DNA of 38,853 nt from Bacillota bacterium (GCA_023392995.1 JAEWMZ010000339.1:1-38853), one strand, 5' to 3'; counted from the first letter of the stretch, positions 1-8,578 are shown. Notes: generated by a model not told the origin, from the sequence alone. Numbers and translations: made by a program.

Positions 1-173
1 TACTCGCCAACTGCAGTTTTTGTTACTGATGAATCCCCATTATCTCCCGCTGGCGCTGAAGTTGGAGAAGTCCCTTGGTTGCCTGTGTTCTCTGTCTTCT
101 TGCCGCCGCAGCCTGCAAGCGTTGCCACCATCATAACTAGAACTAAAAATAGTGATAACATTCTTCTTTTCAT
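1..173 (-). CDS. Sugar ABC transporter substrate-binding lipoprotein, N-terminus only
   Basis: The minus strand starts at an ATG (173) with TAAGGAGGAA about 7 bases upstream and stays open to the window edge, giving 57 residues. The protein opens with a positively charged MKRRM, a hydrophobic stretch and the lipobox LAGC, followed by a Gly/Ser/Thr/Asn-rich linker. This is the standard layout of a Gram-positive extracellular solute-binding lipoprotein: signal peptidase II cleaves before Cys and the protein is lipid-anchored outside the membrane. It is the last visible gene of the GH51/permease operon, 67 bases after the LplC-type permease, so it is most likely the binding protein of that importer (arabino-oligosaccharides inferred). 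The ligand-binding domain lies outside the window. Confidence 0.85.
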   Translation of the reverse strand, partial: MKRRMLSLFLVLVMMVATLAGCGGKKTENTGNQGTSPTSAPAGDNGDSSVTKTAVGE

Positions 174-240
174 AAAATCTTTCCTCCTTAAAAATTTTAT
201 ATAGAAAATGCTAATTCAGTGCATCTTCATTCCATTGAAA

Positions 241-1131
241 TCAACCCTTTACACCACCAAGTGTAAGTCCCTTAGAATAGTATTTCTGGAACGTAGGGAA
301 GATTAGCATAATTGGCAGAATAGCCACAAATGCGATCGCCATCTGAATTGCTGTCGAAGGAATATTAGAAGCGGCGGATGTCACGTTTGTATTACTACTG
401 GTTGCCAGGTATTGAATATTGCTTACCATCTGGTTTAATAGATTTTGAACATTGTATAATGACTTATTTCTTACGATATAGTAGAGTCCATTTGTCCAGT
501 CATTCCAATAGGTTAATCCTGCAAAGGTACCCATCGTTACAAGAATTGGCTTACCCAGAGGAATTACAATCGCTGAGAAAATCTTGATCTGCGGAGCTCC
601 ATCAATCTCAGCTGCCTCATATAAGCTATCTGGGATACTGGTAGTAAAATAGGTACGGATCATCATAACATTCCAGGCGCTTAATAATAAATTCGGTAAG
701 AGCTGAGCCCATAGCGTATCTTTTACATGAAAGGTTCCAGACCACATTAAGTAGGAAGGAACAATACCGCCGTTAAACAACATTGTGAAAAACACAAAGA
801 AGTTCATAATATTTCGGCCTGGCAGGCTTTTTATTGACAGCGGATATGCCATCAGCGCTGATAGCAGAACATTAAGCAGCGTTCCCACTAAGGTGACTAA
901 AATACTCACACCATATGCACTGATGATCTTTGCTCCGGAACGAACGATATAAGTATACGCGGTTAATGCGAATTTGGCTGGAAATAAACTATATCCATTG
1001 GCCACCAGTGTATTTTCATCGGTAATGGATGACATAAACAGCAGAATAAAAGGCAGTATAACAAGTAATGTCCATATCATCATTGATACGTTTGATAATA
1101 TTTGAAATTTTGAAAACGGTTTTTCTCTCAT
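241..1131 (-). CDS. Carbohydrate ABC transporter permease, LplC/MalG type
   Basis: A 296-residue integral membrane protein with a first transmembrane segment near residues 15-35, several further segments, and the inner-membrane permease loop with EAAEIDGAPQIKIFSAIVIP (about residues 172-191), the EAA motif that docks on the ATPase. It ends with KGLTLGGVKG, a C-terminus characteristic of MalG/LplC-type permeases. It would form a heterodimeric channel with the permease encoded just upstream. No ATPase gene is present; importers of this class often share a distant MsmX-type ATPase (established for the family, inferred here). It lies 14 bases after its partner, with GGAGGG upstream of the ATG, between that partner and the binding-lipoprotein gene. 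Confidence 0.93.
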   Translation of the reverse strand: MREKPFSKFQILSNVSMMIWTLLVILPFILLFMSSITDENTLVANGYSLFPAKFALTAYTYIVRSGAKIISAYGVSILVTLVGTLLNVLLSALMAYPLSIKSLPGRNIMNFFVFFTMLFNGGIVPSYLMWSGTFHVKDTLWAQLLPNLLLSAWNVMMIRTYFTTSIPDSLYEAAEIDGAPQIKIFSAIVIPLGKPILVTMGTFAGLTYWNDWTNGLYYIVRNKSLYNVQNLLNQMVSNIQYLATSSNTNVTSAASNIPSTAIQMAIAFVAILPIMLIFPTFQKYYSKGLTLGGVKG

Positions 1132-1145
1132 TGTTATCTCCCTCC

Positions 1146-2069
1146 TTAAAATAATGCGTGCTCTTTGCTGAATTTACGTACCACCAGATTCGCTACTAAC
1201 ACTAATGCAAAGCCAACCAAGGACTGATAAAAACCAGCTGCTGCTGACATACCCACATTAGACTGCTCCATCAAGCCTCTATATACATAGGTATCGATAA
1301 CGTTGGTAGTAGAATAAATCATACCGGAATTACGCGGCACCTGATAGAAGAGACCAAAATCGGAATAAAAGATTCTGCCGACGCTCATCAGCGTGAGTGT
1401 AATCATAGTTGGTACGACGGATGGAAGTGTGATGCTCTTGATCTGCTGCCACTTTGATGCTCCATCCAGCTGTGCTGCCTCATAATAGGAAGGATCAATT
1501 CCATTAATACTGGAGATATAGATTAAGGTTCCATACCCAATCCCCTTCCAGGTATTCACAAAGATTAAGATCACAGGCCAATATTTGGCTTCCGAATACC
1601 AATTGACCGGATCCATTCCAAGGGAAGGAAGGATCGAATTATTCACAATACCGGTACTTTGGCTCAAAAAGGCATATACAATATAGCTGAGAATAACTGC
1701 AGACATTAAAAATGGAAATAAGATCGCACTTTGATACATCTTCTGCAGCTTCTTATTAACGGTATCACAGATAAAGATCGCAAATAAGATACCTATCACT
1801 GTGTTAATTGTTATAAAGGTCACGTTGTATAAAATAGTATTTCTCGTAATAACCAGGGCATCCGGTGTAGCAAACAAGAATTTGAAGTTTTTAAGTCCAA
1901 CCCAGGCACTGTCCCAAATACCTTTTCTAACGTTATATTGTTTGAATGCTACGATCAATCCATACATGGGAATATAATTATTAATTAAGATGTATAAGGC
2001 TCCCGGTAAAAACATCAGATATAGAGGCAAATACCGCCGCATCTTTTTTGCTTTGCTTTTCATTCGCAT
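1146..2069 (-). CDS. Carbohydrate ABC transporter permease, LplB/YteP type
   Basis: A 307-residue membrane protein with an Arg/Lys-rich N-terminus and about six transmembrane segments; the first carries the LplB-like YLMFLPGALYILINNYIPMY. The EAA loop reads EAAQLDGASKWQQIKSITLP (about residues 197-216), the contact site for the transport ATPase. The family imports complex oligosaccharides with a lipoprotein receptor. It lies 17 bases after the GH51 glycosidase gene and 14 bases before the second permease, so the three are almost certainly one transcript. The start ATG at 2069 has GAGGAAT just upstream. Substrate is inferred from the neighbouring arabinofuranosidase; the permease itself does not reveal it. 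Confidence 0.93.
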   Translation of the reverse strand: MRMKSKAKKMRRYLPLYLMFLPGALYILINNYIPMYGLIVAFKQYNVRKGIWDSAWVGLKNFKFLFATPDALVITRNTILYNVTFITINTVIGILFAIFICDTVNKKLQKMYQSAILFPFLMSAVILSYIVYAFLSQSTGIVNNSILPSLGMDPVNWYSEAKYWPVILIFVNTWKGIGYGTLIYISSINGIDPSYYEAAQLDGASKWQQIKSITLPSVVPTMITLTLMSVGRIFYSDFGLFYQVPRNSGMIYSTTNVIDTYVYRGLMEQSNVGMSAAAGFYQSLVGFALVLVANLVVRKFSKEHALF

Positions 2070-2086
2070 TCCTCCTCACTTTCCTA

Positions 2087-3649
2087 TTAAAATATTCTAT
2101 TTTCATTGCTTTTCGGTATTTGAAACCGATAAAAACTTACTGAGGCTGCCGGTAATACCAGTTTAAAAACAGACTCTTTACCCTTTGGTTCAGCTACTCT
2201 TTGTGTTCGTACTCGGTTTGGCTCCTCAAAGGAATTATATGCATCAGGAGCATCCCCCACCAAGCATTCTGCTTTCTTACAAACAACGCTGGTGCCAAAG
2301 TCTATCTCTATTTCTTTTGACTCTTTTATATTGGTATTAATCAGGCTAACACTTATGAAATCAAGCTTTCTGGAGGCAGTCATATAAACATCTCCCGGCT
2401 TACTCTGCTCCACATCTTCTATTTCCAGGACTCTTCCACCCCGATGCTCTTTATATAGGAAGAACACATCATAATTCGGAGTCCTTAGACACTTATCACC
2501 CTCCGTCAAGAAGAGGGCATTAAGTACATTTACCGACTGTGCAACACAAGCCAGTTTCACCAACCCGGCATTTCTATGAAAAATATCCAAGGTCAGCGCT
2601 GTAGTGATGGCATCCCGCATCGTGCATTGCTGATACAAGGCTGGACGATTTGTGAAAGCTGCCTTATGCCAGTTCCCCCATTCCCCGACGATCAAATCGC
2701 ATTTTGCTTCTGGGCCTTTAAAAAAGCCTTCTGTTTCGGGATAGGCTTCCAGACCTTCCTGAACCAGCTTATACTGTTCCTTTATCACATCCTCCAGCTC
2801 AAAGCAGCTGTCAATGACCTCGTACCATTCTGCTTCATTAAACTCCAGTTCACTTTGACCCGAAGGCTTTAGATTCCAATTATAAAAATGTAAATCATAT
2901 GCGTCTACCACCGGCTGTCTGTACTTTGCCATTTCCTGAAAAAAAGCTTTTGTCCAAGCCACTCGCTCCTTCGGCTTATTTCCATCCGGCCCGCTGGCGA
3001 TCCGCTTCATAACAGATGGCTCTGTAAAGCTTGTATCCGGTGATGCAAAGCTTGGAAATGCAGTGGCGTACTTGCGATACTCTAGCGCATAACTTTCCGG
3101 CGTCATCGTTCCGCCTCCGCCCCAGACCTCATTGCCAATTCCCCAGTATTCCACATCAAAGGCTTCCTTTGAACCATTTGCTGCTCTCTCCTTCGAAAGT
3201 GTCGTTGCTTCCTTGCGATTGCAGTATTCCATCCACTCTCGCATCTCTGCCACACTTCCGCTTAGCATATTGATATTCAACCAGGGCTTTGCTCCAACCA
3301 TTTGGCACAGCTTCATAAATTCGTGTGTACCAAACTGATTTGTATCTATTTCAAAGGTTCCGAAATTCTCATTGTAGGTAACCGGACGTTCTTCTCTCTT
3401 CCCTATGCCAGACCTCCAATGATAGGTGTCTGCATAACATCCGCCCGGCCAGCGTATGATTGGTGGTTCCAATTCCCTTAAGCCATCTACGATATCCTTA
3501 CGCAATCCTTCGTAATTCGGTATGTCAGAATCCTCTCCAACCCATATCCCATCGTAGATGCAGCTGCCCAGAAACTCTATGAATTGCCCATGCAGCTCAG
3601 GTGCTATAACTCCCCTGTCTTGGTCAATATTTATCATCACCCGTTTCAT
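2087..3649 (-). CDS. Alpha-N-arabinofuranosidase, glycoside hydrolase family 51
   Basis: A 520-residue protein, the usual length for bacterial GH51, without a signal peptide, so it acts in the cytoplasm. It opens with MKRVMINIDQDRGVIAPELHGQFIEFLG-type sequence typical of GH51, has IRWPGGCYADTYHWRSGIG near residue 65, the acid/base Glu in YWGIGNEVWGGGG (about residue 173) and the nucleophile Glu in IVGEWGNWH (about residue 323). The C-terminal beta-sandwich follows. GH51 enzymes release alpha-L-arabinofuranose from arabinan or arabinoxylan fragments. It is the first gene of the operon with two sugar permeases and a binding lipoprotein, so imported arabino-oligosaccharides would be cut inside the cell. 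The ATG at 3649 is preceded by AGAAAGG. Family assignment is firm; exact linkage preference cannot be read. Confidence 0.93.
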   Translation of the reverse strand: MKRVMINIDQDRGVIAPELHGQFIEFLGSCIYDGIWVGEDSDIPNYEGLRKDIVDGLRELEPPIIRWPGGCYADTYHWRSGIGKREERPVTYNENFGTFEIDTNQFGTHEFMKLCQMVGAKPWLNINMLSGSVAEMREWMEYCNRKEATTLSKERAANGSKEAFDVEYWGIGNEVWGGGGTMTPESYALEYRKYATAFPSFASPDTSFTEPSVMKRIASGPDGNKPKERVAWTKAFFQEMAKYRQPVVDAYDLHFYNWNLKPSGQSELEFNEAEWYEVIDSCFELEDVIKEQYKLVQEGLEAYPETEGFFKGPEAKCDLIVGEWGNWHKAAFTNRPALYQQCTMRDAITTALTLDIFHRNAGLVKLACVAQSVNVLNALFLTEGDKCLRTPNYDVFFLYKEHRGGRVLEIEDVEQSKPGDVYMTASRKLDFISVSLINTNIKESKEIEIDFGTSVVCKKAECLVGDAPDAYNSFEEPNRVRTQRVAEPKGKESVFKLVLPAASVSFYRFQIPKSNENRIF

Positions 3650-3681
3650 TTTGCCAACCTTTCTGCATACATATCTTAATG

Positions 3682-3723
3682 ATACTAAATTTACTATGGT
3701 CTCTTTAAGACATATTTAGTATA
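3682..3723 (-). promoter_or_regulatory. Inverted repeat with possible -10 upstream of the arabinofuranosidase operon
   Basis: ATACTAAAT (3682-3690) and ATTTAGTAT (3714-3722) form a perfect 9-bp inverted repeat with a 23-bp centre. On the minus strand the distal arm contains TATACT (3718-3723), which could be the -10 of the operon promoter; I see no good -35. The arrangement fits an operator for a sugar-responsive regulator, but no regulator gene lies next to it. The remainder of 3724-4020 is AT-rich with no gene visible. Confidence 0.35.
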
Positions 3724-4020
3724 TCAAAAATACTGATTCTGCTTCTATTAAGATACAGACTTAAAAATAACAAAATCCAGACCTTTTATTCTCTTTTTGT
3801 TAGTTATTTTTTCTATATTTGTTTTTGTATATTCCTTCCATTTTCATCATAATTCATAAAAATACAATAATTCTACTTGGATTGCTTGCATGAAATTAAG
3901 CTCTTCATCTCGCTATTTTGACATAATACCCGATCATAACCCATAATACAACATTTGCTTTATAGCGTAATCAAAATGCCGTAGAAAAAACGAGAGAAAT
4001 TAGGGGGTTTTATAGACAAG

Positions 4021-4123
4021 AGTCATATTAGCAAAAGAGTTATATTAACAAAGAGTCCTATTAACAAAATAGTCCTATTAACAAAATAGTCCTATTAGAC
4101 TAAATAGTCGTATTAGACTAAAT
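4021..4123. repeat. Tandem repeat, six units of 16-18 bp
   Basis: Six head-to-tail degenerate units begin at 4021, 4038, 4054, 4071, 4088 and 4106. Units 3 and 4 are identical (AGTCCTATTAACAAAAT), and the last two carry the variant AGTCCTATTAGACTAAAT or AGTCGTATTAGACTAAAT. The tract sits between the arabinofuranosidase promoter region and the terminator of the iron cluster. No ORF spans it. It looks like a small slippage-generated minisatellite. Confidence 0.8.
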
Positions 4124-4149
4124 AATCATTTCACATCACTTGCCGTACA

Positions 4150-4184
4150 TAACAATAAAGGGCGGAACTCAGAGAATTCCGCCC
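4150..4184 (-). terminator. Rho-independent terminator of the iron cluster
   Basis: GGGCGGAA (4160-4167) pairs with TTCCGCCC (4177-4184). Read on the minus strand the stem is followed by TTTATTGTT. It lies 74 bases after the DUF2325 stop codon and would end the Feo/Fur/DUF3793/DUF2325 transcript. Confidence 0.75.
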
Positions 4185-4257
4185 AACTATTTGTGTAAAA
4201 AAGGCCAGCCGTCACTTGACAACTAACCTTTTACTTTAAACTCAACCATCTATTTTT

Positions 4258-4581
4258 TTAGAAGCAGCATTCCTTCGTACAATCCTTCTTATTTGCACAG
4301 CTGCTGCATTTGCTTTCTAAAATCTCACTTAGCGCAGTCCCGCTGCTGGTATGGCACCGGATAACATCCGCGTTTACCCTTTCTGCTTCCGTTAGCGCGC
4401 ACTTTGCCATTTTATGTGATACCGTATTCGTAAACAATATAATAAGATCCGGACTTCCAATCTGACTCCGCAGGTTTCCTGACATCTGTGTAAATACTTT
4501 TGCTTTGCATTTATATTCTTTGCAAATCTTTATATATTGGCAAACCATGCGGTCATGCCCTCCGATTATCACAACACTCAT
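4258..4581 (-). CDS. DUF2325 domain protein with Cys-rich tail
   Basis: A 107-residue protein with a Rossmann-like start MSVVIIGGHDRM, then the DUF2325 signature of alternating hydrophobic strands (DLIILFTNTVSHKMAKCAL) ending with IRCHTSSGTALSEIL. It ends in a Cys-rich tail, CSSCANKKDCTKECCF, containing six cysteines that could bind metal. The biochemical function of DUF2325 is not known; small versions recur near iron-transport genes in clostridia (recalled, not searched). It follows the DUF3793 gene by 12 bases with GAGGAGG before the ATG, so the two are co-transcribed. A role in metal handling is inferred only from the tail and the neighbours. Confidence 0.8.
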   Translation of the reverse strand: MSVVIIGGHDRMVCQYIKICKEYKCKAKVFTQMSGNLRSQIGSPDLIILFTNTVSHKMAKCALTEAERVNADVIRCHTSSGTALSEILESKCSSCANKKDCTKECCF

Positions 4582-4593
4582 TAATTCCTCCTC

Positions 4594-5214
4594 TTAAACA
4601 GCAAACTCACAATATTGCACTGTATGATACATTTTTAATATATTCTGAACATCAATACCACGGGAAATCATTCGAATCACGGTCTCTCTGGCTTGATTAT
4701 ATTTTTCAAAAAGATTCATTGTTTCATTCACGTTGCTGTAAACCTTCCAATAACCCGAGTATAGAGGGTTTTTTCCTTGATTTTCAATAAAGCCAATCAC
4801 ATCCTCTACCGGATATCCCAAAAGCAGACCTAATTCATGGGGAAAGTCTTGTTCACCTTTCGAATATTGCTGATACCTTCTGCTGCATTCCTTCAATACT
4901 GTCGTTAAGCTCGGAGTTTGATACCCCAGATAGCCTAGTAGCTTATGAACATCAAAGGAATTTAAGTAAGCTTCAAGTTCTTCCTTCTTATATAAAAAGA
5001 AAACCGTCTTTTGTTTTGTTCTGCATAAAACACACATAGAAATCGGTGTGCCTTGAAATCTTTGAAATACATGCTGTGCATTGCCCGTTGCCACAATCAA
5101 AAGATTGGATATTTTAATTCCCGTCAGCAAAGGTGCACATTGCAGTGCAATTTTTATTTCAATATTATTATTTTGTTCCATCCGTTTTATGATCTGCAAT
5201 AATTCCTGGCTCAT
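4594..5214 (-). CDS. DUF3793 family protein
   Basis: A 206-residue soluble protein with no signal peptide. The DUF3793 hallmarks are visible: FPHELGLLLGYPVEDVIGFI near residues 124-143, then NPLYSGYWKVYSN, and an earlier VFFLYKKEELEAYL. The family is widespread in anaerobic clostridia, commonly near flavodoxin or Feo-type iron genes, but I know of no established biochemical function. It carries several cysteines (for example ALQCAPLL, CVLCRT). The gene lies directly upstream of DUF2325 and downstream of the Fur-like gene, with a family A repeat between it and fur. The ATG at 5214 has GAGGAGAATTCC upstream. Family identification is fairly sure; function open. Confidence 0.82.
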   Translation of the reverse strand: MSQELLQIIKRMEQNNNIEIKIALQCAPLLTGIKISNLLIVATGNAQHVFQRFQGTPISMCVLCRTKQKTVFFLYKKEELEAYLNSFDVHKLLGYLGYQTPSLTTVLKECSRRYQQYSKGEQDFPHELGLLLGYPVEDVIGFIENQGKNPLYSGYWKVYSNVNETMNLFEKYNQARETVIRMISRGIDVQNILKMYHTVQYCEFAV

Positions 5215-5243
5215 GGAATTCTCCTCTCATCAATTCAAGCTAT

Positions 5244-5394
5244 TAGGCAATTGTGAAGCAATACAGTTATTGTAATTGTATACGCAACACACACTATATC
5301 TACGCTCCAACGCTTCCTTCGGCTTAGCTTCCGCTTCGAAACAGTACCTGTTGTGTATACAACGGCTAATGTTTCCGAGTTTCGCAATTGCCTA
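5244..5394. mobile_element. Family A palindromic MITE, copy 1
   Basis: A 151-bp element with ends TAGGCAATTGTGAAGC and GTTTCGCAATTGCCTA (inverted repeats), an inner arm pair around TTGTATACGCAACA and TGTTGTGTATACAA, and a GC-richer centre CTTCCTTCGGCTTAGC. It is flanked by direct repeats AATTCAAGCTA at 5232-5242 and 5394-5404, the expected footprint of an insertion (about 11-bp target duplication). It contains no transposase ORF. It lies between the Fur-like gene and DUF3793 inside the iron cluster. The adjacent stretch 5395-5599 holds no gene that I can see. Confidence 0.85.
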
Positions 5395-5599
5395 ATTCAA
5401 GCTACTACTATCATCGTTCCGCAACTGTGGCAAATATATGCGGACAATAAATGCTTTTGTCTAATAAACTGGATATCTTATAACCTTCTCTCAAGGCTAA
5501 AGTAGATACCTTCCAATGAAAGGATTCTTCTAATTCGCTGCTACGAACTTGAACTATATTATTTTTATAAAAGCCTAATCACAATTATCTCTTGTGCTC

Positions 5600-5992
5600 T
5601 CACCGTCCCGATACGAGGAAGTCTTCTTCTTTCCTGATATAACCGCAGGCAATTAATCCAGCTCTGATCACCGACTGCCAGTCTTGATTTGTAAACAGCA
5701 GCGTACTGCCGTCTTCTAGCTTAATCTCATAATCCTCTTCTGCAAAATCTTCTTCTACTGATGCAATCTGATACATGTTCTTTCTATTAATTGCACCGAT
5801 TTCCTCTAAGGTATTCATCATACGATAGACGGTTGCCGTACCGATGCCTTCGTCAATACGAGAGGCCTTATAATAGATTTCTTTACAGCAGGAGCATTGA
5901 TCTTCCAGTATAATATCAAGCAATATGAGTCTTTGCTTTGTAATCCTGCAGCCCCGCTCTTTTAATTTTTCAATAATCAAATTTTTCTGCAT
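5600..5992 (-). CDS. Fur-like transcriptional regulator with atypical C-terminus
   Basis: A 130-residue protein whose first 75 residues are a clear Fur-family winged helix: LKERGCRITKQRLILLDIIL, then GTATVYRMMNTLEEIGAI with the recognition helix. It lacks the usual Fur dimerisation domain: no HHHDH-like motif and no C-terminal CxxC pairs. Instead it has three Cys at residues 33-36 (CSCC) in the first domain, an acidic linker (SVEEDFAEEDYE) and a short tail with DWQSVIRAGLIACGY. Fur normally represses iron uptake genes with Fe(II); here sensing would have to use other ligands. It is transcribed after feoB and the Cys-rich partner, so it likely regulates or responds to ferrous uptake. Its ATG at 5992 lacks a strong ribosome binding site. 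Confidence 0.85.
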   Translation of the reverse strand: MQKNLIIEKLKERGCRITKQRLILLDIILEDQCSCCKEIYYKASRIDEGIGTATVYRMMNTLEEIGAINRKNMYQIASVEEDFAEEDYEIKLEDGSTLLFTNQDWQSVIRAGLIACGYIRKEEDFLVSGR

Positions 5993-6030
5993 CTTTATCC
6001 CCTGCTTTAATTATCTAAGCATCTTCATAC

Positions 6031-6091
6031 TAACGGTAATTTGGCCTTTAGGCCGCGTGGTACCGGATGTGAAATGCTTTGCATTTCACAC
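6031..6091. repeat. Family B 60-bp two-hairpin repeat, copy 1
   Basis: Starts TAACGGTAAT, contains the small hairpin GGCCTTTAGGCC and then GTGAAATGC-TTT-GCATTTCAC (9-bp perfect stem, 3-base loop). Related copies lie at 14989, 34921-35100 (three tandem units) and 35262. It sits between the Cys-rich FeoB partner and the Fur-like gene, so its hairpins would be in the operon transcript. Confidence 0.75.
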
Positions 6092-6134
6092 TAAGATTTA
6101 TTCCAGGTTGTGTCTTAGAACAGCGCCAACTCAA

Positions 6135-6278
6135 TTAATTACGATGGCAGGAACCGCCGCAGCTGCTGCAGCCTTCTCCGCAATGGATTGACTTCCCCTG
6201 CTTTTTCGTACGAACCATACCTCCAATGATGAATGCTACAATGGCGAGTAATGCTATACCAACAATAAAAGTTCCCAT
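6135..6278 (-). CDS. FeoB-associated Cys-rich membrane protein
   Basis: A 47-residue protein, starting at the ATG at 6278 because AAAGGAGGAAAAAGC stands directly before it; a longer reading from 6335 has no such site. It has one transmembrane helix (residues 2-22), a short basic linker and a Cys-rich cytoplasmic tail (HCGEGCSSCGGSCHRN; four Cys and two His). This matches the small FeoB-associated Cys-rich proteins found directly after feoB in clostridia, thought to help FeoB pass or sense ferrous iron (family knowledge; mechanism unproven). It lies 68 bases downstream of feoB in the same orientation. Confidence 0.88.
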   Translation of the reverse strand: MGTFIVGIALLAIVAFIIGGMVRTKKQGKSIHCGEGCSSCGGSCHRN

Positions 6279-6346
6279 GCTTTTTCCTCCTTTTTGATAC
6301 AAGGGGCAGTTGCAATATCTAACTGCCCCCTGCAATGTTATTGTCC

Positions 6347-8548
6347 TTATTTACCGGCTCCTGCAAAAGATTGTAATTCAACTGTATTTCTTTTCTTACT
6401 TTGAGGTCGAACCAATAAAAAGATAAAGATTGCCACAATAAGAAATGCTGCTACCGTTCCGATTCCAAAGCTACCGGTTGTAACTAAAGTTCCAATTTGA
6501 TAAATGCAAAGAGCTACCAAATATGCGAGACCTGTTTGATAACCTACCGCAATCCAGAACCATTTTGTATTATTCATCTCTCTCTTAATAGCCCCCATCG
6601 CTGCAAAGCAAGGTGCACAAAGAAGATTAAATACCAGGAAGGAATACGCTGCAACCATTGTCATACTTCCTGCAAGAGTTCCCCAGATCTCTGCTCCATC
6701 TTCTGCAACTTCTGCAAAGCCATAGAGGATACCAAAGGTTCCTACTACGTTTTCTTTTGCTACCAAGCCTGTGATTGCAGCAACTGTTGATTTCCAATTT
6801 CCCCAGCCAAGAGGAATGAAAATCCAGCTGATCATGCTGCCTAATCGCGCTAATACGCTTTGATCAAATTCCGTACTCTCCAACATTCTAAACTGTCCGT
6901 CAACCCAACCAAAGTAGGAGGTAAACCATACAACAATGGTAGAAAGAAGGATGATCGTTCCCGCCTTTTTAATAAAGGAGGAACCGCGCTCCCAGGTGCT
7001 GCGCAGGATATTTCCCAGTGTTGGCATATGATATGCCGGAAGCTCCATAACAAAGGGTGATACATCACCGGAAAACAGTTTTGTTTTCTTAAGAATAATT
7101 CCAGAGCAGATAATAGCTGCAATACCGACAAAATAGGCACTGGGCGATACCCACCAGGCGCCATCAAATAATGCACCGGCGATAAGCGCTATAATAGGGA
7201 GTTTAGCACCACATGGAATAAATGTGGTAGTCATGATTGTCATTTTGCGGTCACGATCACTTTCAATCGTTCTGGATGCCATGATTCCCGGAACTCCACA
7301 TCCGCTGCCGATCAGCATCGGGATAAAGGATTTACCGGACAAGCCGAATTTTCGAAATACACGATCCATAATAAAGGCTACTCTTGCCATATATCCACAG
7401 GCCTCTAAGAACGCCAGGAACACAAAGAGTACAAGCATCTGAGGAACAAAGCCAAGCACCGCACCAACACCGGCTACAATACCATCAAGGATGAGCCCCT
7501 GGAGCCAGCCTGCGACACCAATTGAATTCAGACCCGCTTCTACTAACACAGGAACACCAGGAACCTCTAATCCAAAGAAGCTCCAGCCTTCTCCGAATAC
7601 ACCCTCATTCGCCCAATTCGTAGCCCAGTCTCCAACCGTAGTTACCGAGATATAATAAACCAGAAACATAATCACCGCAAAGATCGGCAGTGCTAACCAA
7701 CGGTTTGTTACAATCCGGTCGATTTTATCCGAGGTACTTAACTTTGCTTTTTTCTGTTTACTGCGACATTCATTAATAATGGAAGAGATAAATACATAAC
7801 GTTCATTGGTAATAATGCTTTCCGTGTCATCATCCAGCTTCGTCTCAATCTGGTTCAGCTCTGCACCAAGATCCGGTACCTGCTTCATCTGGGCACCGAT
7901 TTTTTCGTCCTTTTCAAACAACTTGATGGCATAGAATCTCTTTTGTTCCTCTGGGATCTCTGAGCCAAGCTTTCCCTCGATGGTCATTAGAACTTTTTCG
8001 ACTTCCTCTGCAAACTTATGTACTGATCCGGCTGCATTCTTTTTCTTCGCAAGCTCTACCGCTTTTTTGGCAGCCTCCTCAATTCCCTTACTCTTTAGCG
8101 CTGAGATCTCCACTACGTCACAGCCAAGCTTTTTGCTCAGCATGTCAATGTGGATTTTATCGCCTTCTTTTTCTACAATATCCATCATATTAACAGCCAT
8201 AATAACCGGAATACCTAACTCCATAAGCTGTGTAGAAAGATACAGGTTACGTTCCAGGTTGGTTCCATCCACGATATTTAATATGGCATCCGGACGCTCT
8301 GTCAGAAGATAATTTCTGGCAACGACTTCCTCTAAGGTATATGGTGACAAGGAGTAGATACCCGGAAGGTCAATAATAACCACCTCATCAGAATCCTTGG
8401 GTTTATATGCTTTTTTCAGCTTGCCTTCTTTTTTTTCTACTGTTACACCAGGCCAGTTACCTACAAATTGATTGGAACCGGTTAACGCATTAAATAACGT
8501 AGTCTTTCCGCAGTTGGGATTACCGGCTAATGCTATTTTGATTGACAT
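6347..8548 (-). CDS. feoB: Ferrous iron transporter B
   Basis: A 733-residue GTP-driven Fe(II) importer. The start at 8548 (MSIKIALAGNPNCGKTT) is chosen because AAAAGGAGAG lies 6-8 bases upstream and the P-loop must be near the N-terminus; a 24-codon extension lacks support. G1 is GNPNCGKTT (residues 9-17), followed by the switch region with VGNWPGVTVE, G3 DLPGIYS and G4 NMMD; a helical GDI-like segment follows to about residue 270. The membrane part has two gate regions, including IGSGCGVPGIMASRTIE with its conserved Cys and FIPCGAKLPI, and ends in basic SKKRNTVELQSF. It belongs with the two feoA genes, although a family A element separates them. Confidence 0.96.
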   Translation of the reverse strand: MSIKIALAGNPNCGKTTLFNALTGSNQFVGNWPGVTVEKKEGKLKKAYKPKDSDEVVIIDLPGIYSLSPYTLEEVVARNYLLTERPDAILNIVDGTNLERNLYLSTQLMELGIPVIMAVNMMDIVEKEGDKIHIDMLSKKLGCDVVEISALKSKGIEEAAKKAVELAKKKNAAGSVHKFAEEVEKVLMTIEGKLGSEIPEEQKRFYAIKLFEKDEKIGAQMKQVPDLGAELNQIETKLDDDTESIITNERYVFISSIINECRSKQKKAKLSTSDKIDRIVTNRWLALPIFAVIMFLVYYISVTTVGDWATNWANEGVFGEGWSFFGLEVPGVPVLVEAGLNSIGVAGWLQGLILDGIVAGVGAVLGFVPQMLVLFVFLAFLEACGYMARVAFIMDRVFRKFGLSGKSFIPMLIGSGCGVPGIMASRTIESDRDRKMTIMTTTFIPCGAKLPIIALIAGALFDGAWWVSPSAYFVGIAAIICSGIILKKTKLFSGDVSPFVMELPAYHMPTLGNILRSTWERGSSFIKKAGTIILLSTIVVWFTSYFGWVDGQFRMLESTEFDQSVLARLGSMISWIFIPLGWGNWKSTVAAITGLVAKENVVGTFGILYGFAEVAEDGAEIWGTLAGSMTMVAAYSFLVFNLLCAPCFAAMGAIKREMNNTKWFWIAVGYQTGLAYLVALCIYQIGTLVTTGSFGIGTVAAFLIVAIFIFLLVRPQSKKRNTVELQSFAGAGK

Positions 8549-8578
8549 GTCTACTCTCCTTTTATTAATAAATGTTTT

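Noticed and set aside
4021..4123. CRISPR array
   Set aside because: Units are contiguous without spacers and no cas gene is present.
5244..5394. Family A element as a riboswitch or small RNA gene
   Set aside because: Flanking direct repeats and both orientations relative to genes indicate insertion of a mobile element.
6850..7176. 108-codon frame inside feoB
   Set aside because: Alternative frame of a well-conserved gene with no start signal.
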